IMG/VR virus record: IMGVR_UViG_3300050821_009705
Span: 1 to 33,575 of that record
Strand: one strand, 5' to 3'
Source: a virus
DNA length: 33,575 nt
Made by a program: the position numbers and the translations under genes. The first letter of the stretch is position 1. The number at the start of each line of letters is the position of its first letter. The notes under the pieces were generated by a model that had not been told where the DNA came from, did not search any database, and worked only from the letters and a program-made list of their open reading frames with translations. Shown here in pieces: positions 15,036 to 22,394 of the stretch.

Positions 15036-15379
15036 GCGGCCGCCATAATAATCGGCGGCGGCGGAACGGGTTAAAGAAGCGCGGCCAGAAACCCTCGATG
15101 GCGCAGCGTCTCGCGCAATCGGCGTGGGATAAGAAAGGGAGCCTCAATGCTGAAACACAAAATCGTCTCCATGAAGTTAAGTCGGCTGGCGCCGGCAGCG
15201 TACAATCCGCGCCGGATAAGCCGAAAAGCCCTAGAGGGGTTAAAGGCCTCCTTAAGCGAGTTTGGGACGGTGCAACCCATCGTATTCAACAAAAGAACAA
15301 AGACGGTGGTGGGCGGGCATCAGCGGATCCAAGCTCTGAAAGCCTTGGGCGAGACGGAAGCCCCGGTGGTGATCGTTGA
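15032..15379 (+). CDS. Basic hypothetical protein overprinting the ParB gene
   Basis: 115 residues from ATG 15032 (ATGA overlap). The first 38 residues are very basic (MSGRHNNRRRRNGLKKRGQ) and fall in sequence not used by any other gene. From 15147 onward the frame overlaps the ParB-fold gene in a different frame for 233 bp. The coupling at the start makes initiation credible. The overlapping part has low complexity (GGGRASADPSSESLGRDGSP) and may be only tolerated read-through. Confidence 0.45.
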   Translation: MSGRHNNRRRRNGLKKRGQKPSMAQRLAQSAWDKKGSLNAETQNRLHEVKSAGAGSVQSAPDKPKSPRGVKGLLKRVWDGATHRIQQKNKDGGGRASADPSSESLGRDGSPGGDR

Positions 15380-15767
15380 CCTGGATGAAAAGAAGGAGCG
15401 CGTCCTGAACGTCACGTTGAATAACCCTAAGATCGAAGGCGAATTTACGGAGGATCTGGACGCGATCCTGAAGGAAATCAGCAAAACGCTTCCCGCCGTC
15501 TATCGGAATTTACGAATGGATACGCTGGAGGCCAGCGAAAAGCGGCCGCGGCATCGGGAAGGCGAAGTCCAATTCACCGAAGAGGTCATGGAGGCTCATA
15601 ATTATATCGTGCTGTATTTCGAAAACGAAATTGATTGGCTTCATCTTCAAACGGTTTACCCTTTGCCACAGGTAAAGGCGATGGATTCAAAGCCTGGCTA
15701 TTCCAAGATCGGGATCGGGCGCGTGGTGCGCGGCGCGGAGTTCTTACGGAAGGTGACGGGAAAATGA
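15147..15767 (+). CDS. ParB-fold (ParB/sulfiredoxin-like) protein
   Basis: 206 residues, with AAAGGGAG before the ATG. Residues ~9-80 are a ParB N-terminal domain: AAYNPRRIS, FGTVQPIVFNKRT, VVGGHQRIQALKALG (GGHQR 56-60), then VLNVTLNNPKIEGEF as in ParB domains linked to DNA-modifying enzymes. The C-terminal ~75 residues (NYIVLYFENEIDWLHLQ ... GIGRVVRG) form a separate conserved-looking segment. No methylase domain is attached. A role in DNA modification or as a nucleotide-using switch is suggested by the two genes downstream. Classical plasmid partition is less likely, as no ParA is seen. Confidence 0.8.
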   Translation: MLKHKIVSMKLSRLAPAAYNPRRISRKALEGLKASLSEFGTVQPIVFNKRTKTVVGGHQRIQALKALGETEAPVVIVDLDEKKERVLNVTLNNPKIEGEFTEDLDAILKEISKTLPAVYRNLRMDTLEASEKRPRHREGEVQFTEEVMEAHNYIVLYFENEIDWLHLQTVYPLPQVKAMDSKPGYSKIGIGRVVRGAEFLRKVTGK

Positions 15768-15958
15768 CTTTCACCGACGACGATTTGAAGCGGTTGAAAG
15801 AAAACATGGATAGGCTAGGTGATGGTTTTATGCCTGGGAATTATACGCTACGTCCTCTCCTCGCCCGGCTGGAAGCGGCGGAGAAGCGAGCCTCTTATCA
15901 CATCAAAGATTGTCACTGTCAATATTGCTTAAATTGGCGCGAGGCGGCGGAGAAGTGA
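15764..15958 (+). CDS. Small hypothetical protein with Cys/His knuckle
   Basis: 64 residues from ATG 15764 (ATGA overlap). Helical with LARLEAAEKRA, then HIKDCHCQYCLNWREA, in which His and three Cys may bind zinc. It sits between the ParB-fold gene and the P-loop kinase, both by overlap, so it is probably co-translated with them. Confidence 0.65.
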   Translation: MTFTDDDLKRLKENMDRLGDGFMPGNYTLRPLLARLEAAEKRASYHIKDCHCQYCLNWREAAEK

Positions 15959-16461
15959 TCCATATCATCATCGGCGGGGCATTGTCGGGAAAGACGACGT
16001 ACGTGTACAAGAAATTTATCGAGGGGAATTATTCAATCGTTAAACACCTAGAAGATGTCCCCTGCACTCTGCCATATAACCATATTAAGAAAACAATTGT
16101 TATTGGAGATTACCTTAGGAAAATTCGATGTTGCGGGGTCGATCAGTTGGGACGTGATGCGAAGCGCGTCCACGAAAAAGTTCTCAATGTCATCGGCGTA
16201 TACGGATATAAAGAGGACACGTTAGTCGTTGCCGAGGGAACGTTGCTTCATCGGGATGCATTCATGCGAAACCTGGTGGGCGCTCCCTTAAAGTTGTTTT
16301 ACCTGGCCCAGCCTGGAGAAGTCATTCAGGAGCGCGTGAAGGCGCTGAAAATTAAGTGGACGGGGATCGTGACGATGACGCATCGCCAAGCGCGGGATTG
16401 CTTTATGAAATGGAATAAGGAATTTGAATATGAAATTATCGATCAACATCCAATCGCTTAA
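15955..16461 (+). CDS. P-loop kinase-like protein
   Basis: 168 residues from GTG 15955 (GTGA overlap). Walker A is GGALSGKT (7-14). There is a strand-acidic motif VIGDYLRKI, then GVDQLGRDA, and a later TLVVAEGTLLHRDAF, which looks like the acid-tipped strand of nucleotide or DNA-base kinases. LFYLAQPGEVIQERVKALKI gives the lid-like arginine segment. It should bind ATP and phosphorylate a small substrate or a modified base. Its placement before the glycosyltransferase matches the phage kinases proposed to act on 5-hydroxymethyl-pyrimidines; that substrate is inferred. Confidence 0.75.
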   Translation: MIHIIIGGALSGKTTYVYKKFIEGNYSIVKHLEDVPCTLPYNHIKKTIVIGDYLRKIRCCGVDQLGRDAKRVHEKVLNVIGVYGYKEDTLVVAEGTLLHRDAFMRNLVGAPLKLFYLAQPGEVIQERVKALKIKWTGIVTMTHRQARDCFMKWNKEFEYEIIDQHPIA

Positions 16462-17209
16462 GCGCGCCAACGATATTAAGACGCTTCGGATCTTTCCGGA
16501 GGCTTCAGTATGGGTGCACGAATTTGAGTTTGACGAATACGTCAAAGCGAACCCTGGAGCGCATATCCTTCGGTTGCCAGATGATCTTCGCGGGAATTTG
16601 CCAGGCGTAAAAAATTGGATTCTCAATGCGAGTTTTAACGGCGTGTTCGATGATGCCTGCCTTCTTCTGGACGATGACATTTATAAGGTCGGGTATTTTG
16701 AGGGGACGGAGCGGACCTATCTGGAAGGCGACGAGCTCCTGCGATTCGTGGAAAAATATACTCTGCTTTGTCAGGAGTGGGGATTCTTCCTATGGGGAAT
16801 CAACATCAACAACGACAAACAGTGCTACCGGGAATATACGCCCTTCGGAACGGTGCAGTACGTCAGCTCATCCTTTGCTTGTTTTCTGAAAGGGAACACG
16901 TGTCTTTACGACGAGCGCTTCCCTTTGAAAGAAGATTATGACATGACGCTTCAGCAATGCAACGTCAACCGCGGCCTTCTGCGATTGAACAAATGGCACT
17001 ATACGAAGTTGGGCGCGCAGAACGTCGGTGGGTGTGCCGACTACCGACAGGTGGCGAAGGAGCGGGAGCAGTTGGAATTGCTTCAAAAGAAGTGGGGCAG
17101 CCGGATCGTACAGATGGACGGTCTGGAACATTCGCGGAACCATATCACGAAAAAAGAGCGCAATTTCGACATCAATCCGGTCATTCACGTTCCAATCAAT
17201 GGGGTTTAA
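16430..17209 (+). CDS. GT-A-fold glycosyltransferase, TET/JBP-associated (TAGT/GREB1)-like
   Basis: 259 residues from ATG 16430 (AAGGAA upstream; the TTG at 16424 is less likely). The ordered motifs are GVKNWILNAS, a LLLDDDIYKVGYF metal-binding triad (Asp81-83), WGININND, REYTPFGTV, YDERFPLKEDYDMTLQ (167-171 region) and NVGGCADYR, then a KWGSRIVQ tail. This is the arrangement I recall for phage transferases linked to oxidised-base modification, related to the catalytic domain of GREB1 and JGT. It would transfer a sugar from a nucleotide-sugar, probably onto a hydroxymethylated base in DNA. The acceptor is inferred. It overlaps the kinase by 32 bp. Confidence 0.75.
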   Translation: MKLSINIQSLKRANDIKTLRIFPEASVWVHEFEFDEYVKANPGAHILRLPDDLRGNLPGVKNWILNASFNGVFDDACLLLDDDIYKVGYFEGTERTYLEGDELLRFVEKYTLLCQEWGFFLWGININNDKQCYREYTPFGTVQYVSSSFACFLKGNTCLYDERFPLKEDYDMTLQQCNVNRGLLRLNKWHYTKLGAQNVGGCADYRQVAKEREQLELLQKKWGSRIVQMDGLEHSRNHITKKERNFDINPVIHVPINGV

Positions 17210-17223
17210 TCCTGGGAGGGGTC

Positions 17224-17790
17224 ATGACAAAAAAGAAAGCTAAAGTTCCACCGATCGTTATGGAAGTCGCCCTGAATGAGGCGCGGTTAGCAGGCATCGA
17301 AGAGGCTAAGAGGGATCACAAGTGCCCCGATCATCTTCACGAGGGATCATGCGGGGTTTGCATGAGCATGAGAAATACGAGCTACGTTCAGGGGAAAGCC
17401 GACGGAATAATGGAGGCGAAGTCGGCCATACTATCGTGGGGCAACGTCATTTTCATCCTCGTTATGGCTTTGATTGGGATGGGAGTGTCGTATTGCGCAG
17501 GGATCAACAATTTCCTTAAGACGGAAACCCCTCCGCCAATCACAGATGCGGTGGCGCAGAACTATGGAGAAACAATTAACGCGCTCCGCCATCAGTTGAG
17601 CCTGATTTACGATGATCGCCAGTGGTGGAAGTCGAAATGTCAGCGGGCCTGGTCGGTCTTGAGTAACGATCGACGCGACGGTAAAATGGCTTTTCAAATC
17701 TTGGATGAGCCACGCGAGACAGACATTGGGAATGGGATAAGTTGCGTGGAGAATGGCGATGATGTCTCGTGCTTCGATAGAATCAAATGA
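17224..17790 (+). CDS. Single-pass membrane protein
   Basis: 188 residues, with GGGAGGGG just before ATG 17224; the long upstream frame is an out-of-frame read of the glycosyltransferase. The N-terminal cytoplasmic part has CPDHLHEGSCGVC, a possible zinc site. A membrane helix (ILSWGNVIFILVMALIGMGV) follows. The C-terminal part has NALRHQLSLIYDDRQWWKSK and further cysteines (SCVENGDDVSC), likely outside the inner membrane. Unknown function. Confidence 0.7.
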   Translation: MTKKKAKVPPIVMEVALNEARLAGIEEAKRDHKCPDHLHEGSCGVCMSMRNTSYVQGKADGIMEAKSAILSWGNVIFILVMALIGMGVSYCAGINNFLKTETPPPITDAVAQNYGETINALRHQLSLIYDDRQWWKSKCQRAWSVLSNDRRDGKMAFQILDEPRETDIGNGISCVENGDDVSCFDRIK

Positions 17791-18035
17791 TCGGGGATAT
17801 ATTCGTGGTGGCCGGGAACAAGAAGCAGTTCGATAGTCTGTTGGGGTACGCCGAGGAGTTCTGGGCCTTTGAAATTAAAAACAAAATGGTCCATTACGTT
17901 CATCATCCCGACGTGCTCAAAGGGCGCCATCAGGCACGCGTATTCTTCTACGGAACATACCTCAGACGACCTGACATCGCGGCGATCAAAGAAGAGCTCA
18001 TCGCCGGTAACCATCGGCCGTTGGTGATTCGATGA
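17787..18035 (+). CDS. Hypothetical protein
   Basis: 82 residues from ATG 17787, with ATGA at both ends. It is a compact alpha/beta sequence: IGDIFVVAGNKKQFDSLLG, VHYVHHPDVLKGRHQARVFF, then LRRPDIAAIKEELI. It looks like a small globular enzyme-like or binding fold, but I know no family for it. It may act with the genes on each side, to which it is translationally coupled. Confidence 0.65.
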   Translation: MIGDIFVVAGNKKQFDSLLGYAEEFWAFEIKNKMVHYVHHPDVLKGRHQARVFFYGTYLRRPDIAAIKEELIAGNHRPLVIR

Positions 18036-18400
18036 AAGAGAAAAAGCCCATTGAGTTTTGGAAGGAGACCGTCGAATGGATTCATCAAAGCTGGATGCGA
18101 AAAAAAGGAAGAAAGTACCCTTTTATGGCGCGAGATTTCAAACAGTTGCAGCTTTTGCGAAGATATTTTACAGCCACCGAGGTCATGGCGCTGTGGGACA
18201 GTTACCTGGAGGCCAGCCCGTTCTTTGGACCAAAGACGGGGTATCTTATATCGGGATTCTGGGAGGAACGATCGATATTGTTAGAATCCGCGAATTTCAA
18301 AAACCGTTTGGCGATGCACGAAAAACGTCTGGGATTAAACCCCGCAGCGGCGACGATCGGCGCGGTGGGTTTAGATAAAGCATGCAAAATGGGAGGGTAA
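18032..18400 (+). CDS. Hypothetical protein
   Basis: 122 residues, ATGA start. Basic and helical: WIHQSWMRKKGRKYPFMARD, YFTATEVMALWDSYLEASPF, GPKTGYLISGFWEER. The MALWD.YLe...F..k.GY...f pattern resembles phage early proteins with replication-initiator-like helical folds, but the similarity is weak. I leave the function open. Confidence 0.6.
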   Translation: MKEKKPIEFWKETVEWIHQSWMRKKGRKYPFMARDFKQLQLLRRYFTATEVMALWDSYLEASPFFGPKTGYLISGFWEERSILLESANFKNRLAMHEKRLGLNPAAATIGAVGLDKACKMGG

Positions 18401-18404
18401 AAAG

Positions 18405-18761
18405 ATGAGAAAAGGAATCGTATTGCTGTTTGTGTACGTGGCGGTGTTTGATGCGGCGAACCTCAATTGGAGCGTCATGCTGGGAACGACGACGGTCGCT
18501 TCATGGCCTGGTAACACGCCTGAACTGGCGATGATCGCCCGCGATGACGCACAAGCGCGGAACGATGCGCACGATTACCGGGTGTCTCACGTCATTGATT
18601 CCGGCGATTACCCGGCGCATGATGATGCCGTGGTGGGCGACACGACGACGGTGCCGACCGGGGCCGATGATCAGGGGAAGGAGCCGACGTATTATTCGGA
18701 TCCGCAAGGGACGACGCCCAAGGATCTGGGTCCGGACGGACAAGGAAAGCAGCCGCAATGA
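18405..18761 (+). CDS. Secreted or periplasmic hypothetical protein
   Basis: 118 residues, with GGGAGGG ahead of ATG 18405. An N-terminal hydrophobic stretch (KGIVLLFVYVAVFDAANL) is a probable signal peptide or anchor. The rest is acidic, with Asp/His-rich segments (ARDDAQARNDAHDYRVSHVI) and a low-complexity tail (GTTPKDLGPDGQGKQPQ). No fold recognised. Confidence 0.65.
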   Translation: MRKGIVLLFVYVAVFDAANLNWSVMLGTTTVASWPGNTPELAMIARDDAQARNDAHDYRVSHVIDSGDYPAHDDAVVGDTTTVPTGADDQGKEPTYYSDPQGTTPKDLGPDGQGKQPQ

Positions 18762-18970
18762 GTCATGGGCCTAAAGGTCAGGTGCATGACTTCACGGAGC
18801 GGATCCGTATCGGCAATGTGATGTACAGGCGGTGCGGCGTCTGTCGGTATAAGATGTACGACGGAAAAGCGAAAGATTTGGGGGAGCAGCGAGCAAGCGC
18901 GGTCCCTACCGTCTCTGGCCCTGGGGAAAGCCAAAAATCGCCAGTGAATAGCTCAGAGCAAGGGTCTTAA
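18758..18970 (+). CDS. Small protein with partial zinc-ribbon pattern
   Basis: 70 residues, ATGA start. VMYRRCGVCRYKMYDGKA has one CxxC, and an earlier His (VHDFTERI) could help; a second Cys pair is missing, so zinc binding is doubtful. The C-terminal third is Ser/Gln-rich (SGPGESQKSPVNSSEQGS) and probably disordered. A 50-bp gap follows, in which I see only a weak GGGG/CCCC palindrome at 18973-18984. Confidence 0.55.
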   Translation: MSHGPKGQVHDFTERIRIGNVMYRRCGVCRYKMYDGKAKDLGEQRASAVPTVSGPGESQKSPVNSSEQGS

Positions 18971-19020
18971 ATGGGGCTCTCCCCCTTCACTATTTTCACC
19001 AAAGCGTAAAGGAGAACCAA

Positions 19021-20271
19021 ATGCAAAAGACGATTGAAATGATCAAGACTTCGGATCTTGTGGCCTCGCGATGGAATCGGGCGGCGAATGGGAACGGCGA
19101 ACTCAAGGAGTTGGCGGAAAGCATCAAAGCGCATGGGATCCTTCAGCCGCTGATCGTGCGCGAAGGGAATGAGATCGTGGCCGGCCACCGACGTTGGCGG
19201 GCCGCCGAAATGGCGGGCCTGGAAAAAGTCCCCTGCATTTTCTCGGCGTTAAGCGATCAGGACGCGAAGGTCGCGCAAATCACAGAAAACCTCATGCGGA
19301 AAAATCTGAACCCGATGGAGGAGGCGCGGGCGTTCCAGACGCTGCGGGAAGGAAACGCGCACACCCACCAAACCATCGCGGACATTGTGGGAAAGGACGT
19401 GAAATATGTCTACCGGTCGCTCGAATTGCTCAAACTGCCGAAAAAAGCCCAGGTCGCCCTCGAAAAAGGACTTATCAGCGCTGCTCACGGCCATCAGCTC
19501 GCACGCGTCGGAAGCGCTCAGATTGACACAATTGTTGCTTTCGCTATTACGCCGGGATTCAGAAGCGAAATCCCCAGCGTCGAAGACCTGAAGGCGGAAA
19601 TCAGCCGGCGTGTCGAAAAGAAACTGAGCGCGGCGCCTTTCGTGAAGGACAAGGAGTTCGCGGGGAAGATCGCGTGTAAGGGCTGCCCCTCGAATACCGC
19701 GAACCAGGACATGCTCTTCGATGACGCGGAAGAGGGATTCTGCACCAACAATACGTGTTTCGCGGCGAAGCTGAAACAGTTCTATAAAGATCTTCAGGGA
19801 GCGGGCGAAAAGCGGTGGCCGCATCTGAGGTTCATCGGGACGGCCTCGAGCGCGTACGGAGAGGATCAAACGATCAAAGGGTATCGGGTTGTCGAAGCGA
19901 AAGACCCGAATATAAAAAAATTACTCGATGAAGTGGATTCCGACGGAAAAACGCCGAATATGGGATTCGGAATTCTAAAGCCTTCCGCGTGGGGAAAAGT
20001 CAAGGCGGCGAAATTGGTAGTGCTTAGAAAAATGAAGGAAGGGGAGAAAGCGTCGGCGGAGAACCAGCGGGATCCGGACGATGAGTATAAATGGCAATTC
20101 ATACGCGCTTATACGGATTCCCATTGCCAAAAGGAGAGGGCGGCAGCCGAGAGGGCGCAAGAGTTGGCCAATGCGGCGGAAGAAGAAGTCGAAGAGGAAG
20201 CCCTGAAGATTTGGGAAAAGAATAAAGCCGCGATCATTGCGGAGTACAAAAAGAAAGAGGGGAAAAAATAA
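19021..20271 (+). CDS. ParB/Spo0J-family protein
   Basis: 416 residues, AAAGGAG before ATG. The N-terminal ParB domain runs from IKTSDLVASRWN to VAGHRRWRAAEMAG (GHRRWRA 55-61), with the ENLMRKNLNPMEEARAF segment that precedes the ParB helix-turn-helix. The HTH lies near HTHQTIADIVGKDVKYVYRS. A cysteine cluster (Cys219, Cys222, Cys241, Cys246: CKGCPSN, CTNNTCF) follows; it is typical of phage/plasmid ParB-like proteins and probably zinc-binding. The tail is a long charged helix. No ParA is seen in the window. It could condense or segregate phage DNA, act as a transcription factor, or regulate late genes. Confidence 0.85.
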   Translation: MQKTIEMIKTSDLVASRWNRAANGNGELKELAESIKAHGILQPLIVREGNEIVAGHRRWRAAEMAGLEKVPCIFSALSDQDAKVAQITENLMRKNLNPMEEARAFQTLREGNAHTHQTIADIVGKDVKYVYRSLELLKLPKKAQVALEKGLISAAHGHQLARVGSAQIDTIVAFAITPGFRSEIPSVEDLKAEISRRVEKKLSAAPFVKDKEFAGKIACKGCPSNTANQDMLFDDAEEGFCTNNTCFAAKLKQFYKDLQGAGEKRWPHLRFIGTASSAYGEDQTIKGYRVVEAKDPNIKKLLDEVDSDGKTPNMGFGILKPSAWGKVKAAKLVVLRKMKEGEKASAENQRDPDDEYKWQFIRAYTDSHCQKERAAAERAQELANAAEEEVEEEALKIWEKNKAAIIAEYKKKEGKK

Positions 20272-20660
20272 TGAAGAAAACCAAAGAGGAAAAGCCCGCG
20301 TTCAAAATGAATCTGGAAGTCATTTTGACCGAGGCGGAATTAAAGGGATGCGCGAAGGCGCTCGCGGAGGCGTTGAACGGTCAAGCGCGGATCGAAGCGG
20401 AACTGGCCGCCTTCAAAGCGCAGAAGAAATCCGAGCAGACGTTATTGGATAGCGCGATCCAACGGAATACGCTTCTACTGAACACGGGAAAGGAATTTCG
20501 CATGATCGAATGCGAATGGGATTATCTCTGGAAAGAGGGCATCAAAAAGGGCCATCGGAAAGATACCGGAGAGCTGGTGTCAAAGGACACGATTACGGAA
20601 GAGGAGCGGCAATTGGATTTTGCCCCTAAAGAGGGAAAGAAAAAGGAGATCATCCCATGA
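20271..20660 (+). CDS. Coiled-coil hypothetical protein
   Basis: 129 residues, TAATG start. A helical coiled coil (LAEALNGQARIEAELAAFKA) precedes a beta segment with ECEWDYLWKEGIKKGHRKDT and GELVSKDTITEEERQLDF. The CEW.y......k...R.DTGE.v....i..eERQ pattern occurs in short phage proteins of early operons next to nuclease genes. It may be an accessory subunit of the nuclease downstream; that is inference from context. Confidence 0.65.
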   Translation: MKKTKEEKPAFKMNLEVILTEAELKGCAKALAEALNGQARIEAELAAFKAQKKSEQTLLDSAIQRNTLLLNTGKEFRMIECEWDYLWKEGIKKGHRKDTGELVSKDTITEEERQLDFAPKEGKKKEIIP

Positions 20661-21325
20661 TCGGTTTATCGCAAAGTACGTTGGGGAATTTTTCGGAGTG
20701 TGCGCGCTGCTTCTGGCTCGCGAAGGTAAAAAAGGTCGAAAGACCTCGCGGGATCTTTCCTTCCTTGCCCAAGGGAATGGATCGCGTGATGAAAGAGGCG
20801 ACGGAGCGCGAATTAGCGGCGGGGATGCCCATTCATTATTTGGAAGGGATCCCGGATCAGCCGCATCCCGATCGAAAGATGGTGAACACGTATCGCAAAT
20901 GGCAAACGTTCCAATCCGTGATCCAGGTAGGCGGCCGCGAGATTAAACTGTGGGGCGAATTGGACGAGCTCCTGATCGATGGCGCGGGGAAGGTCTCCCC
21001 CTACGATTACAAGTCAAAAGGCGATGCGCCGGCGGCGGGGTATACGGAAAAATATTATCAGTCCCAGGCCGACGTGTACGATCTTCTGTTGTTCGGAAAG
21101 CACAAGACGACGGGGTTTGCCTATTTCACCTATACGTGGCCGGTGGAAGTGCAGAAGGGCGTGATCCGGTTTGATTATGAAACGGTGCAGGTGCAGACGA
21201 ATCGGGATCGCGCGGCGAAGTTGGCGTATGACGCGGCGGAATGTCTGGACGCGCCGATGCCGGAGCCTTCGATGACGTGCGAAATGTGCCATTACATTAT
21301 TAAGCGCATGGAGCATGGGGCGTGA
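20657..21325 (+). CDS. Cas4/RecB-like PD-(D/E)XK nuclease with Cys pairs
   Basis: 222 residues, ATGA start. LSQSTLGNFSECARCFWL opens the fold and holds Cys15/Cys18. LWGELDELLI gives Asp103, SPYDYKSKG gives Asp117 and Lys119, and YYQSQADVY carries the Gln (Q135) and Tyr. The end has TCEMCHYI (Cys208/Cys211). N- and C-terminal cysteines around a RecB core resemble the Fe-S cluster layout of Cas4/AddB-type nucleases, although the spacing is not standard. It is likely a DNA exonuclease; no cas genes or arrays are near. It is coupled to the coiled-coil gene upstream and the DUF7694 gene downstream. Confidence 0.8.
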   Translation: MIGLSQSTLGNFSECARCFWLAKVKKVERPRGIFPSLPKGMDRVMKEATERELAAGMPIHYLEGIPDQPHPDRKMVNTYRKWQTFQSVIQVGGREIKLWGELDELLIDGAGKVSPYDYKSKGDAPAAGYTEKYYQSQADVYDLLLFGKHKTTGFAYFTYTWPVEVQKGVIRFDYETVQVQTNRDRAAKLAYDAAECLDAPMPEPSMTCEMCHYIIKRMEHGA

Positions 21326-21669
21326 GTTGGATGGAAAAGACCCCGGTGATCATCGGGGGCTACCCATCGCGGTGTTTTCAGCGGACGGTCGAGGATGGGC
21401 ACTTAACCGTCTTTGTCGGGAAGGAACCTTTGGGGCCGGGCGGAATGATGCGGTGGCACATGAGTATCAGCCATCGGTCCAGTTTCTTGGTAATGACGAA
21501 CGGATCCCCGCTGCCGGGGCGTATCCCTTCGTGGGACGAGATCAAAGAGGCGCGGTATCGGTTTTGTCCGGACGAAACGTACATGTCCATTATTCTGCCG
21601 CCGAAGGCGGAATACGTGAACGTGCATCCGACGACGATGCATCTGCACGAGATCGACAAAAATGCGTAG
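21322..21669 (+). CDS. DUF7694-like protein
   Basis: 115 residues from GTG 21322 (GTGA overlap). The order WHMSISHRSS, PSWDEIKEARYRFCPDE and EYVNVHPTTMHLHEI matches a common phage family (W.WdEl...r..f.p....q..pp...YvN.Hp...HLwe), described as DUF7694. It is a small globular protein of unknown action, often placed near replication genes. Confidence 0.8.
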   Translation: MSWMEKTPVIIGGYPSRCFQRTVEDGHLTVFVGKEPLGPGGMMRWHMSISHRSSFLVMTNGSPLPGRIPSWDEIKEARYRFCPDETYMSIILPPKAEYVNVHPTTMHLHEIDKNA

Positions 21670-21684
21670 CAAAAGGAGCCAGTC

Positions 21685-21804
21685 ATGAAATGGATCGAGG
21701 GGTTTTTCGCGGTGATCGGGGTTCTGTCCGTTGTGGGCGGATTGGCCATGTGGGCGTTGTGTTATGCGTTTGGACTGGAAGCCGACGTACCGAACGAACC
21801 ATAG
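21685..21804 (+). CDS. Small single-pass membrane peptide
   Basis: 39 residues, with AAAAGGAGCC before ATG 21685. MKWIEGFFAVIGVLSVVGG and on to AMWALCYAFGLEAD is one membrane segment with a short acidic tail. No family. It lies between the DUF7694 gene and another short gene, each with its own ribosome site. Confidence 0.65.
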   Translation: MKWIEGFFAVIGVLSVVGGLAMWALCYAFGLEADVPNEP

Positions 21805-21815
21805 AGGGGGAAACG

Positions 21816-21971
21816 ATGAAATTCACATACGATGACGTGACCGACAAGCACACGATCGATACCGGGGATGGGTTCCCCGATGAAGTCAAAGAGGACTTCT
21901 TTTACAAACTGATGACCAAGCGCAAAAAGGAATTGGATCGGGGGCGGGTGGAAATGGCCGTCAGTCTATGA
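21816..21971 (+). CDS. Small hypothetical protein, 51 residues
   Basis: ATG 21816 has AGGGGGAAAC in front. The peptide begins MKFTYDDVTDKHTIDTGDGF and ends in a charged helix (YKLMTKRKKELDRGRVEMAV). The stop overlaps the nuclease start (ATGA). The frame also runs upstream through the DUF7694 gene, but that part is a shadow. Confidence 0.65.
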   Translation: MKFTYDDVTDKHTIDTGDGFPDEVKEDFFYKLMTKRKKELDRGRVEMAVSL

Positions 21972-22267
21972 GCCTGTGGAACGCGTATGGAATTCCTGAT
22001 CCTGTAGAGGAACACCCTTTCGCGAAAGAGATCGGGCGTAAGTTCCGTTTCGATTATGCGTGGGTGGGTCCTAAGATTGCCGTGGAAAAAGAAGGCGGCA
22101 TCTGGGCCCGAACGCGAGGAGGACATACGCATCCGATGCACATTCTTCGGGATATGGAAAAAGGAAATATCGCGGCGCTTTTGGGATGGCGCGTGTTTCG
22201 ATTCACGCCCGAACAAATCAACAAAGGAGCGGCGATGACGTTCATCGCGCCGTTGTTTCATGCCTGA
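21968..22267 (+). CDS. Small restriction-endonuclease-fold nuclease
   Basis: 99 residues, ATGA start. FRFDYAWVGPKIAVEKEGG carries a D...ExE signature (Asp29, Glu40, Glu42), followed by LLGWRVFRFTPEQI. This is the pattern of short phage PD-(D/E)XK endonucleases related to Vsr/DUF559 (fRFDfAw....aVE.eGG.w......h.......d..K...a.l.GWrvlRft). In this copy the Lys/His relay seems to be TRGGHTHPMHILRDMEK. It could resolve junctions or nick DNA; the family is only partly characterised. Confidence 0.8.
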   Translation: MSLWNAYGIPDPVEEHPFAKEIGRKFRFDYAWVGPKIAVEKEGGIWARTRGGHTHPMHILRDMEKGNIAALLGWRVFRFTPEQINKGAAMTFIAPLFHA

Positions 22268-22385
22268 AGGCGCGTGGTATCTGTGGGTGTGTTGGACGTG
22301 TCCGCGGCTGCGGCGGTGGGCGGTGATGACGACCGACGAATGGCTGCAGCACGTGAACGATCACGTCGCACAATTAAGTCAGTGA
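22260..22385 (+). CDS. C2H2-like zinc-finger microprotein
   Basis: 41 residues from ATG 22260, overlapping the nuclease end by 8 bp. YLWVCWTCPRL, then EWLQHVNDHV, gives Cys-x2-Cys and His-x3-His with an intervening ~20 residues, which is consistent with one zinc finger. It could bind nucleic acid or protein. The gene stops just before the structured non-coding region. Confidence 0.65.
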   Translation: MPEGAWYLWVCWTCPRLRRWAVMTTDEWLQHVNDHVAQLSQ

Positions 22386-22394
22386 AAAATAATT

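Noticed and set aside
16957-17223. N-terminal extension of the membrane protein at 17224
   Set aside because: Lies over the glycosyltransferase in another frame, and a strong GGGAGGGG marks 17224.
18973-18984. GGGGctctCCCC as a terminator before the parB gene
   Set aside because: Stem of only four pairs and no U-run.
20657-21325. Cas4 as part of a CRISPR-Cas system
   Set aside because: No other cas genes or repeat array; sits in a phage early operon.
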